Part shown: piece by piece, positions 7,414 to 15,217 of the stretch
Numbering within the stretch: position 1 is the stretch's first letter
How the letters are laid out: each line of letters begins with the position of its first letter
From: Bacteroidales bacterium
Lineage (GTDB): Bacteria > Bacteroidota > Bacteroidia > Bacteroidales > UBA10428
Length of the DNA stretch: 25,779 bases
NCBI GenBank assembly: GCA_016926235.1
Contig: JAFGOZ010000155.1
Location: 1 to 25,779 of the forward strand
Direction of reading: 5' to 3'
Notes under the pieces: generated by a model
Told to the model about the DNA's origin: nothing
Database searches by the model: none
Seen by the model: the letters and a program-made list of their open reading frames with translations, nothing else
Program-made: the position numbers and the translations under genes

Positions 7414-7973
7414 ATTGAGTGCTGTCCGGAAGGTCAATTTATGGAGATCAGGAAAAATTATTAAATAGACTGAATTATTACGAGAGCAGCGTTTGTTATC
7501 CCAGCTGATCTGGATATATAACAAAGCTGCTCTCGTCTATCTATTACAGGCATATTCAAATATAAGCACACATTTAATTAGAAATTAAAATGCACTTACT
7601 TTTTGTTACCAATGGCTTACAAATTGATAAAAGGCAAAAGCTGATATCCGAAAGCCAATAGAGTCTGCAGTCTATTGCATTCTTCAAAAAAAGAAGTAAA
7701 TTCCGATTTTCGGGACGGCCGGCTTTTATTGTATGTTGGAAGTATAAAAAACAGACTCGACACCTTGAAAAGATATAAAAAGAATGAAATCATTACAAAA
7801 ACGGATTAATTGGTATTGTGCTTCGAAGACAAAGCTGTGTAATTTGAGGGGAACCGGGCTTGCGAGTTTACTGAAGCGATTTTTTTGTTTTTTCTCGCTG
7901 CGCAAAGATAAAGAAAACCTGCTGCACAAAACAGCACTATTTCTAATTCATTGATAAAAAATATTTTAGCCAG
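7414..7973. other. Intergenic region with a long palindrome, no supported gene
   Basis: About 560 bp. It contains the 57-bp near-perfect palindrome at 7480-7536. At 7726-7929 on the minus strand there is an open frame of 67 codons with low-complexity, Ser/Phe/Lys-rich composition and no recognisable domain or ribosome site; I do not call it a gene. At 7418-7437 the string GCTGTCCGGAAGGTCAATT loosely resembles the reverse complement of the IS-end-like string at 135-157. Confidence 0.5.
7480..7536. repeat. 57-bp near-perfect palindrome
   Basis: ACGAGAGCAGC (7480-7490) pairs with GCTGCTCTCGT (7526-7536), and after one bulged G (7491) TTTGTTAT (7492-7499) pairs with ATAACAAA (7518-7525), giving a 19-bp stem. 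The loop itself carries CCAG (7501-7504) and CTGG (7510-7513). There is no T-run after it, so it is not a typical terminator. Confidence 0.7.
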
Positions 7974-8750
7974 ATAAAACAATTAAGACTTCTGATTATT
8001 CTGATAATTCTAACTCTTCCTGTTTTAAACTTAAATGCATCAGGAATCAGAATTACAAATTTACAAACTGAATATTCCCGGACGCCTTTAGGTATTGACG
8101 TAGAGCATCCAAGGTTTAGCTGGCAAATGGAATCTGAGAAACCGGGATGTTACCAAACAGCTTACCAGATTTTTGTTTTTAATGAAGCTAATCGGGAAGT
8201 ATGGAACTCAGGAAAAGTCTCAAACAGCGAATCATTGAATATTCAATATAAAGGCGATTCGTCAATGCCCTGCACAAGATATAAATGGCAATTGATTGTC
8301 TGGGATCAGGAGAAAAAGAAGCACACAGCAGAATCGTGGTTCGAGACAGGTTTAATGGATTACCCTGCATCGGCCTGGGATGGTGCCAAATGGATAGGAG
8401 GAAGGGATAACAACTTAGTTCTTTATTCGCAATACCTACCCGTATTTAAAATAAATTTTACCGTACAGTTGGATGAGAAATCAAACAGTACCAAAGCGGG
8501 ATTTATATACGGCGCAAATGATGAGCACCTGATGGATAAGAATAAAAATACCTATAAGCTCTAAAATAAAAAGGACAGTTCATTTATTTTGTTGGAGTTG
8601 GATATTACTCCCATAAACTTAAATGGCAGAGCTAGGTTAAATATTTACAGGGCAGGATATACTCCCAACGATAATGCAGACAGCCCATTAAAGAGCTTTG
8701 AAATTTCACCCTCAATCATTAACAATCAAAACCGATATGAGCCTCATACC
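7974..8750 (+). pseudogene. Remnant of GH78 alpha-L-rhamnosidase
   Basis: The translated frame reads as the N-terminal part of a secreted alpha-L-rhamnosidase. A hydrophobic signal (QLRLLIILIILTLPVLNLNA) is followed by the family pattern LQTEY...TPLGIDVEHPRFSW, then TRYKWQL.VWDQ, ESWFETGLM and WDGAKWIGG. Three lesions are visible. The expected start codon is ATA at 7974-7976, directly before AAA CAA TTA, and no in-frame ATG occurs until 8127, inside the domain. TAA at 8562-8564 interrupts the frame where CAA (Gln) is likely ancestral, because similarity continues in the same frame (ELDI, RLNIYRAGY, SFEI). Similarity ends near 8750, leaving about 260 of the roughly 900 residues of the family. 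The catalytic domain is gone, so it cannot be an active enzyme. Confidence 0.8.
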
Positions 8751-8867
8751 GCATTTCTTTCGTGCCACTTATTTCCTTACCCCGCCATGCCTCATATTAT
8801 AATTATATTTAATAATCTTTAATTATCTTTAGTGTTTGAATTATGAAAATTAGTACTTGCATGGATT

Positions 8868-9983
8868 ATGAAACAATTGGCTTTACATATATTTAAATCA
8901 AAATATTTGATATGGCCTGTAATCTTCTTTACCTTAATTACTTCAGCAATTATAGTCTATTTTTCCAACATTGAGGATATTATTATTTTTCCAGACCTGG
9001 AAAACTACAGCTATAATTATTATACGGATGAATCCAATGGCGGAAATTCCCAGGTAGTAGAATTTATTGTTTCTGACTCAATTATCAGGTATGATTTTTA
9101 TCTAAAGGCAGGATTTCAAAGCCCATATGTAGGCATGACCATCTCACCTTTAGTAAATAAATATATAAATGCGAGAAAATGTAACCAGATACGTATTACT
9201 GTTTTAGGGAGGAATATCGACAGAATAGGCATATCTTTATATACATCCCCAATTAGTTTTGCTGGAGATACAAATCAGGATGAAACACTTTATCATTCTT
9301 ATTTAAATATCTCAAGTCGAAAGGAGATTTATACAATTCCAATAAATCAACTCAGTTATCCGGAATGGTGGGAGGATTTGCATCATATACAGGAAAATCA
9401 AAAAAACAGACCTGATATGGATAAAATACTACATTTAAATATAGGTTCGGCTTATGCTCAGGATATTGATAACAAAAAAACGCTGGAAATATATTCAATT
9501 GCATTTACCAGAAACAATGAAAAACTCTTTTTAGTAGTAAGTTTTGTATATTGTATATTAATTTTATTGAATTTTGGAGTACTCTATTTGATATCATTCA
9601 GAAAGAATAGATATGCTGAAATTACAGTTTCATATAAACCTCTGGATATTACTAATAAAAAAACAGGTGAAGAAAAATGTATAGATTATATAAACAATAA
9701 CTATGATAAAAGTGACCTTTCTCTTGAAATGATTGCAAAAGAAACAGGTATTACAACACGTCGGATAACTACTATTATTCGGGATTCATATAATTGCAAT
9801 TTTAAAACCTATTTAAACCGGATACGAATAAATGAATCCAAAAGGTTTTTAACTCAGACAGATTTGAGTATCGGTGAAATAGCTTATACAGTAGGTTTTA
9901 ATAATCAAAGTCATTTCAACAGGGTATTTAAAAATGAAATGCATATCAGTCCCTCCGAATTCAGAGAACAACAAAAGTCTTGA
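8868..9983 (+). CDS. Membrane-tethered AraC-family regulator with periplasmic sensor-like domain
   Basis: 371 aa. A short Lys-containing N-terminus is followed by TM1 (about 13-33), an extracytoplasmic domain (34-219), TM2 (220-243), a basic stop-transfer RKNR (245-248) and a cytoplasmic AraC/XylS DNA-binding domain (about 270-369) with both helix-turn-helix parts (SLEMIAKETGITTRRI and SIGEIAYTVGFNNQSHFNRVF). No kinase or receiver domain is present. The periplasmic part is beta-rich (SDSIIRYDFYLKAGFQSPYVGM, ending EIYSIAFTR) and reminds me of galactose-binding/CBM11-like folds, so a glycan could be the signal; this is inference. It lies between the GH78 wreck and the GH5 operon, 167 bp from the latter, whose leader carries phased repeats. 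It probably controls that operon. The start is set by ATG 8868, since the two nearby upstream ATGs (8843, 8861) are out of frame. Confidence 0.82.
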   Translation: MKQLALHIFKSKYLIWPVIFFTLITSAIIVYFSNIEDIIIFPDLENYSYNYYTDESNGGNSQVVEFIVSDSIIRYDFYLKAGFQSPYVGMTISPLVNKYINARKCNQIRITVLGRNIDRIGISLYTSPISFAGDTNQDETLYHSYLNISSRKEIYTIPINQLSYPEWWEDLHHIQENQKNRPDMDKILHLNIGSAYAQDIDNKKTLEIYSIAFTRNNEKLFLVVSFVYCILILLNFGVLYLISFRKNRYAEITVSYKPLDITNKKTGEEKCIDYINNNYDKSDLSLEMIAKETGITTRRITTIIRDSYNCNFKTYLNRIRINESKRFLTQTDLSIGEIAYTVGFNNQSHFNRVFKNEMHISPSEFREQQKS

Positions 9984-10000
9984 TTTTTTTTAAAGAAAAG

Positions 10001-10073
10001 GACATTTTTGTTTTAAAAAGGATTTCAGAAAACGGTTTTTGCAAAAAGATTTACCATTTTTGTAAAAGGAGTT
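10001..10073 (+). promoter_or_regulatory. Three phased direct repeats, candidate operators of the GH5 operon
   Basis: Three copies of a pattern ACnnTTTTTG followed by an A-rich tail lie in the 167-bp gap: ACATTTTTG (10002-10010), ACGGTTTTTGCAAAAAG (10032-10048) and ACCATTTTTGTAAAAGG (10053-10069). Their TTTTTG cores start at 10005, 10036 and 10057, i.e. 31 and 21 bp apart, near three and two helical turns. AraC-type proteins often bind such direct repeats. A weaker TTTTTA copy follows at 10075. Confidence 0.45.
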
Positions 10074-10150
10074 GTTTTTAGGAAAACTATTATTGCAAAA
10101 GTGTATTGTCTGGCTGACAAATCACTATAAACTTTTTATCAATAAAAAAT

Positions 10151-11884
10151 ATGAAAACATCACGTAACGTATTCTTAATTTTGGTATTTATTTCGATTTT
10201 CAGCTGTGAAAAAGAAGAAACAAACACCCTTGAGGTAAGGCCTTCAAATATAAATTTCGGAGCAGAAGGAGGCAGTGAAATGTTAACTGTTTTAACAGAT
10301 GCTGATTCCTGGGAAATCTACAATCCTGCACCTGAATGGATCTCATTATCAAGGTATGGTGGAAAGGAGAAAGCTGCTAATGTTACAATTACCGTGGATT
10401 CAAAATCGCTTGAACTTCGGGATACAACCCTTGTTGTGAAAGCAGGAAATGCAAAACCGGTAAACATTACAATTTCTCAAAAAGCATCAGATTATCTTTA
10501 CAATATTTCTGTCAGTTCTTCAAGCCTGACATTTACACGTGCAGGAAACAAAACCAGTATTAGTATTACAACCGATGCCCCGGGATGGATATTAAGCAAC
10601 AATGCTGACTGGCTTGATTTTAGTACAAACACAGGAGTCACCGGTGCTACAACAATCAATATTACTGCTGAAGAAAATCCAGGAAGTAATCACAGGTATG
10701 ACACCATTACATTTAGCGCTGAATATGCTCCTGATGCAATTATTTATGTAAAACAAAATGGAGAGATCTATCCAAGCTATAATACAAATCCCATTGAACC
10801 GGACATGACTGGTATGACCAGTAGTGCAGTAAGTATTGCCAGCAAAATGAAAATTGGCTGGAATATCGGGAATACGTTAGAGGCTATTGGAGGCGAAACG
10901 GCATGGGGTAATCCTTTAGTAACGGATGCATTGATCAAATTAGTTAAACAGAATGGTTTTAATGCAATACGTATACCTTGTTCATGGAACCAGTATCTGG
11001 CCAGCAGTTCTACTGCTCAGTTAAAAGCAGACTGGCTTGACCGGGTAAAAGAGGTTGTACAATATTGTGTAAATAACGATATGTATGTTATACTCAATAT
11101 CCACTGGGATGGCGGTTGGCTTGAAAACAACTGCACAGTGGCTAAGCAGGAAGAGAATAATGCTAAACAGAAAGCCTTTTGGGAACAAATTGCAACACAT
11201 TTGAGGGATTTTGATGAGCACTTACTTTTTGCAAGTGCTAATGAACCAAATGTCGAAAACGCCACCCAGATGAGTGTATTAATGTCATACCATCAGACTT
11301 TTGTTGATGCCGTGAGATCTACAGGAGGAAAGAACAGTTACCGGGTACTGGTTGTGCAGGGACCATCCACAGATATTGAAAAAACAAATACCCTGATGAC
11401 CACGATGCCTACTGACGAAATTGCCGGGAGGATGATGGCCGAAATTCACTACTATACACCCTATCAATTCTGTTTAATGACGGAGGATGCCAATTGGGGG
11501 AAAATGTTTTACTACTGGGGATCCGGGTATCACTCTACAACAGATACAGAGCGCAATGCAACATGGGGGGAGGAATCAACCATGGTAAGTTTGTTCGGAC
11601 AGATGAAATCAAAATTTGTAATGCGTGGCATACCGGTTATAATGGGTGAGTTTGCAGTAATTCGACGCACCGCACCTACGGGTGATAATCTCGATTTACA
11701 TTTGGCATCGAGAGCTTATTTTCTGAAATATTTAACCAAACAGGCCAAGGCCAATGGTATTATTCCTTTCTACTGGGATGCCGGTAATATGGGTACCAAC
11801 GCTTCCGCTCTTTTCAACAGGCAAAGTTATACAGTATATGACCAACAGGCACTGGATGCATTAATGGAAGGAATAAATGAATAA
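10151..11884 (+). CDS. Surface lipoprotein GH5 endoglucanase with two BACON domains
   Basis: 577 aa. A lipoprotein signal peptide (IFSC, Cys19) is followed by EKEE, fitting the acidic surface-export signal of Bacteroidota lipoproteins. Two BACON domains (about 26-113 and 118-204) act as spacers. The GH5 (beta/alpha)8 catalytic domain spans about 226-575: GWNIGNTLEA (236-245), AWGNP (251-255), RIPCSW (274-279), NIHWDGGW (316-323), SANEPN with acid/base Glu365, and IMGEFA with nucleophile Glu500. The look is that of subfamily GH5_4, which includes xyloglucanases, lichenases, cellulases and some xylanases. The B. ovatus xyloglucanase BoGH5A has a single BACON domain, so two here is a small departure. 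It is the only endo-acting, surface-anchored enzyme of the 10-25 kb cluster and likely makes the first cut. Confidence 0.9.
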   Translation: MKTSRNVFLILVFISIFSCEKEETNTLEVRPSNINFGAEGGSEMLTVLTDADSWEIYNPAPEWISLSRYGGKEKAANVTITVDSKSLELRDTTLVVKAGNAKPVNITISQKASDYLYNISVSSSSLTFTRAGNKTSISITTDAPGWILSNNADWLDFSTNTGVTGATTINITAEENPGSNHRYDTITFSAEYAPDAIIYVKQNGEIYPSYNTNPIEPDMTGMTSSAVSIASKMKIGWNIGNTLEAIGGETAWGNPLVTDALIKLVKQNGFNAIRIPCSWNQYLASSSTAQLKADWLDRVKEVVQYCVNNDMYVILNIHWDGGWLENNCTVAKQEENNAKQKAFWEQIATHLRDFDEHLLFASANEPNVENATQMSVLMSYHQTFVDAVRSTGGKNSYRVLVVQGPSTDIEKTNTLMTTMPTDEIAGRMMAEIHYYTPYQFCLMTEDANWGKMFYYWGSGYHSTTDTERNATWGEESTMVSLFGQMKSKFVMRGIPVIMGEFAVIRRTAPTGDNLDLHLASRAYFLKYLTKQAKANGIIPFYWDAGNMGTNASALFNRQSYTVYDQQALDALMEGINE

Positions 11885-12003
11885 ATAAACTCATGGCTAA
11901 ATTTATGCAATGGCATTATTATTTAAAAAATCTTAAACAGTATCTAAATTTCAGATAAAACAAAACATAAACACACTATTTTAGAAAATCAAAAATAAAC
12001 CCC

Positions 12004-13581
12004 ATGAAAATTACTTTTATAACATTTGGTCTGATATTAGTAATTGCAGGCCATACATCTTTATCTCAATATAAAAATGAAGTAAGAACAATTTCTATTG
12101 ATCTGCAGAAGGAAAAAGGATTCATGAACATGATGTTCAAAGAATGTATCGGTGCCGGCAGGGCCAACGAAGGCTTAAGGGCCGACTGGCAGCAACAGTT
12201 ATTGATTACAAAACAGGAATGCGGTTTTAAATATATCCGCATGCACGGACTATTAACCGATGACATGGGTGTGTACAGGGAAGACAGACAGGGAAATCCA
12301 ATGTATAATTTTCAGTATATCGATGTATTGTACGATTATATACTTGATATAGGTATGAAACCCTTTGTTGAGCTGGGTTTTATGCCTTCAGCACTGGCCA
12401 GTGGCACGGAGACCATATTCTGGTGGAGAGGTAACGTTACTCCTCCCAAGGATTACAAAAAGTGGGAAGACCTCATCAGAAATCTCATCGGGCACTTTAC
12501 TGAACGGTATGGACAGGATGAAGTAAAAACCTGGTATTTTGAAGTATGGAATGAACCTAATTTAACGCCCGGATTCTGGACAGGAACACAGGAGGAGTAT
12601 TTTAAACTTTATAAACATGCTGCTGCTGCCGTAAAAAGTGTTAATCCTGATTACAGGGTAGGAGGCCCGGCAACGGCAGGTGCAGCCTGGGAAACCGAGA
12701 TGATTGAATTCTGCCATAAAAATAAGGTGCCAATAGATTTTATCAGTACACATGCGTATGGAGTAGATGTGGGTTATCTTGATGAATATGGAGGAACGGG
12801 TACTATTCTAAGTAAAAATGACTGGAGCTTAAGCCAGGATGTTATTCAATCGCGGAAAGAGATATCAGAATCGGCCATGTCCAACCTTGAGCTACATTAC
12901 ACAGAGTGGAGTTCGTCCTATACGCCAGCCGATCCTTTGCATGACAGTTATCACGAAGCTGCCTATATCCTTAACAAAATAAAACAGGTTGGAAATGCAG
13001 CCACGTCCATGTCATACTGGGTATTTACTGATATATTTGAAGAAGCCGGACCCAGGTTTACACCCTTTCATGGTGGGTTTGGATTAATGAATACCCAGGG
13101 AATAAAGAAACCGGCTTACCATGCCTATGCTTTTATGAATAAACTGGGAGATATAGAACTGGATAATACAGACAGGGCTTCCTGGGCTTGTAAAAGTAAA
13201 GAGGGCGATTTTCAGGTCCTGTTTTGGGATTATACATTTACGCTTCCTGATGATTCCATTAATAACCAGGAATATTATATAAGAGATCTGCCGGCTAGGG
13301 ATAAAGGGACGGTACATATTAATATCTCAGGGATACCTGATGGGAACTACCAATTGGAAATTTATAGTATAGGTTACATGCATAACGATCCGTATACCTT
13401 CTATTATAAATTGGATAAACCTGATCAGTTAACAAAGCAACAGGTTGAATTTTTGAAAAGTAAAAGTAATGGCAACCCTGAGGTTTCTCAATTATTAAAA
13501 ATAGAATCTGACGGGTATTTCAAACGGGAAATCTCTTTAAAGGAGAATGATGTATATTTGTTATGCTTTAAAAGATTGTAA
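12004..13581 (+). CDS. GH39 beta-xylosidase-like glycoside hydrolase
   Basis: 525 aa with a signal peptide (about 1-21) and no lipobox, so probably periplasmic. The catalytic (beta/alpha)8 barrel (about 28-390) has GH39 signatures: the acid/base in WYFEVWNEPNL (Glu184), FISTHAYG (247-253), and the nucleophile in LHYTEWSSS (Glu301). A beta-sandwich (about 400-525) follows, as in other GH39 enzymes. Known GH39 members are beta-xylosidases and alpha-L-iduronidases, with a few arabinosidases. Partnership with a GH43 starting 2 bp later makes xylosidase the best guess. It begins 119 bp after the GH5 stop, with no terminator between, so it probably shares that transcript. Confidence 0.88.
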   Translation: MKITFITFGLILVIAGHTSLSQYKNEVRTISIDLQKEKGFMNMMFKECIGAGRANEGLRADWQQQLLITKQECGFKYIRMHGLLTDDMGVYREDRQGNPMYNFQYIDVLYDYILDIGMKPFVELGFMPSALASGTETIFWWRGNVTPPKDYKKWEDLIRNLIGHFTERYGQDEVKTWYFEVWNEPNLTPGFWTGTQEEYFKLYKHAAAAVKSVNPDYRVGGPATAGAAWETEMIEFCHKNKVPIDFISTHAYGVDVGYLDEYGGTGTILSKNDWSLSQDVIQSRKEISESAMSNLELHYTEWSSSYTPADPLHDSYHEAAYILNKIKQVGNAATSMSYWVFTDIFEEAGPRFTPFHGGFGLMNTQGIKKPAYHAYAFMNKLGDIELDNTDRASWACKSKEGDFQVLFWDYTFTLPDDSINNQEYYIRDLPARDKGTVHINISGIPDGNYQLEIYSIGYMHNDPYTFYYKLDKPDQLTKQQVEFLKSKSNGNPEVSQLLKIESDGYFKREISLKENDVYLLCFKRL

Positions 13582-13583
13582 CC

Positions 13584-15092
13584 ATGCATAAGCTATTATT
13601 AGTTTTTTTAGTATTAGGAACAACTTTTTCAGTAAATGCACAGAACCAAGGAAATGCGACCAATAAAAATTATTTCATAAATCCAATATTTTCAGGGGAT
13701 TATCCCGACCCAAGTCTTTTGGTTGATGGCGAAGATTATTATATAGTTCATTCTTCATTCGAATATTATCCGGGCCTTTTGATCTGGCATTCCCAAGATC
13801 TGATAAACTGGACTCCGTTAGCCAATGCGTTACACAAGTATGTGGGTTCGGTTTGGGCCCCTGACCTGGTTAAGTATGATGGGAAATACTTTATTTATTT
13901 TCCTGCCAATGGCACAAATTATGTAGTTGCAGCAGATAGTATTGAAGGACTCTGGAGTGACCCGGTTGAGTTAAATGTAACAATGATAGATCCCGGCCAT
14001 ATTGTTGATGATGAAGGCAACAGATACTTATATTTCAGTAGCGGCAGTTATGTGCCGTTATCCAAAGACGGTCTTTCCATTACCGGAGAAGCCAAACATG
14101 TTTATAGTGGTTGGGAAATTCCTCGTGAATGGTCCATTGAATGTTTTTGTCTGGAAGGCCCAAAGTTGTGTAAAAGGGGTAAATATTACTATCTGACGGT
14201 TGCCGAAGGAGGTACAGCCGGTCCTGCTACTGGTCATATGGTTATTTCAGCCCGTTCCAGATCACCTTTTGGCCCGTGGGAGAATTCTCCTTATAATCCC
14301 ATAATCAGGGCCAAAAGTAATTTCGACAAATGGTGGTCTGTTGGTCATGCCACGCCCTTTGAGGATGCATATGATGCGTGGTGGATGGTATTGCATGCAT
14401 ATGAGAATGGTCATTATAATATGGGACGACAAACATCGCTTGTGCCCATTGAATGGACAGAAGATGACTGGTTTAAATTGCCTGACGACTTTACTATGGA
14501 AACACCTATAACTAAACCAAAAGGAAAGCCAATAGATAAAAAGTTTTCATTAAATGATGACTTTTCCGGAAACGTGTTAAAACCTCACTGGAAGTTTTTT
14601 GGTGAGTATGATACTAGTCGTTTCAAACTGGAAGATAATAGTATTGTAATTCGGGGTAAAGGCAATTCAGTGGCCGAATGTTCACCATTATTGTGTATAC
14701 CGTCCGATCATTCGTATACGGCCCAGGTAGAACTGGATATTGAAGGTGATGCCATTGGTGGTATAGTATTGTTTTATAATGAGAGGGCCTATTCCGGGAT
14801 TTTGGCTGATAAAGAAAATGTGCTGGCGAACCTTCGGGGATGGCAGTTCCCTACCGAAAAAAATGTACTTGACAGACACGTTTACCTTCGCCTTAAGAAT
14901 ATGAATAATACAGTGGATATGTATTATAGTCTTGATGGAACAACCTGGACTAAAATTGAAAACTCCTTTGAAGCCTCAGCTTATCACCATAATATTTTAA
15001 GCGGGTTTATGAGTTTGCGGATTGGTTTGTGTTCAATGGGAGAGGGGGAGATCAGGTTCAGAAATTTTGAATATAAGCAGGTTTCTGAGTGA
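13584..15092 (+). CDS. GH43 beta-xylosidase / alpha-L-arabinofuranosidase with C-terminal lectin-like domain
   Basis: 502 aa with a signal peptide ending FSVNA (about 1-19). The five-blade GH43 domain (about 30-315) shows the catalytic triad context: general base Asp42 in SGDYPDPSLL, pKa-modulating Asp136 in MIDPGH, and general acid Glu191 in CLEGPK; WAPDL (91-95) is also typical. Residues about 325-500 form the concanavalin-like domain found at the C-terminus of many xylosidase/arabinofuranosidase GH43 proteins (DDFSG, then a final FRNFEY). The start lies 2 bp after the GH39 stop, so the two are tightly coupled. It would release xylose or arabinose from hemicellulose oligosaccharides in the periplasm. 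The exact subfamily cannot be fixed by eye. It converges with the HTCS gene, with no clear terminator in the 125-bp gap. Confidence 0.9.
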   Translation: MHKLLLVFLVLGTTFSVNAQNQGNATNKNYFINPIFSGDYPDPSLLVDGEDYYIVHSSFEYYPGLLIWHSQDLINWTPLANALHKYVGSVWAPDLVKYDGKYFIYFPANGTNYVVAADSIEGLWSDPVELNVTMIDPGHIVDDEGNRYLYFSSGSYVPLSKDGLSITGEAKHVYSGWEIPREWSIECFCLEGPKLCKRGKYYYLTVAEGGTAGPATGHMVISARSRSPFGPWENSPYNPIIRAKSNFDKWWSVGHATPFEDAYDAWWMVLHAYENGHYNMGRQTSLVPIEWTEDDWFKLPDDFTMETPITKPKGKPIDKKFSLNDDFSGNVLKPHWKFFGEYDTSRFKLEDNSIVIRGKGNSVAECSPLLCIPSDHSYTAQVELDIEGDAIGGIVLFYNERAYSGILADKENVLANLRGWQFPTEKNVLDRHVYLRLKNMNNTVDMYYSLDGTTWTKIENSFEASAYHHNILSGFMSLRIGLCSMGEGEIRFRNFEYKQVSE

Positions 15093-15217
15093 TCTTCGTT
15101 TTCATCGATGAACATGATAAATCATTAGACAAAATTTTAATGAGCAAACTATAACAAGCCATTCAATTCAACTATTTCATTGTTCAGACTGGGAAATATT
15201 TATGAATCCACCAATAA

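Noticed and set aside
7726..7929. Open frame of 67 codons on the minus strand
   Set aside because: Low-complexity composition, no domain, no supporting promoter or ribosome site, and no relation to its neighbours.
8589..8822. Independent small gene starting with TTG
   Set aside because: It is in the same frame as the upstream GH78 fragment and continues its similarity across the TAA at 8562, so it is part of the pseudogene.
15093..15217. Bidirectional terminator between the converging GH43 and HTCS genes
   Set aside because: Only the short palindrome TTCATCGATGAA (15101-15112) is present, without a T-run on either strand; too weak to call.
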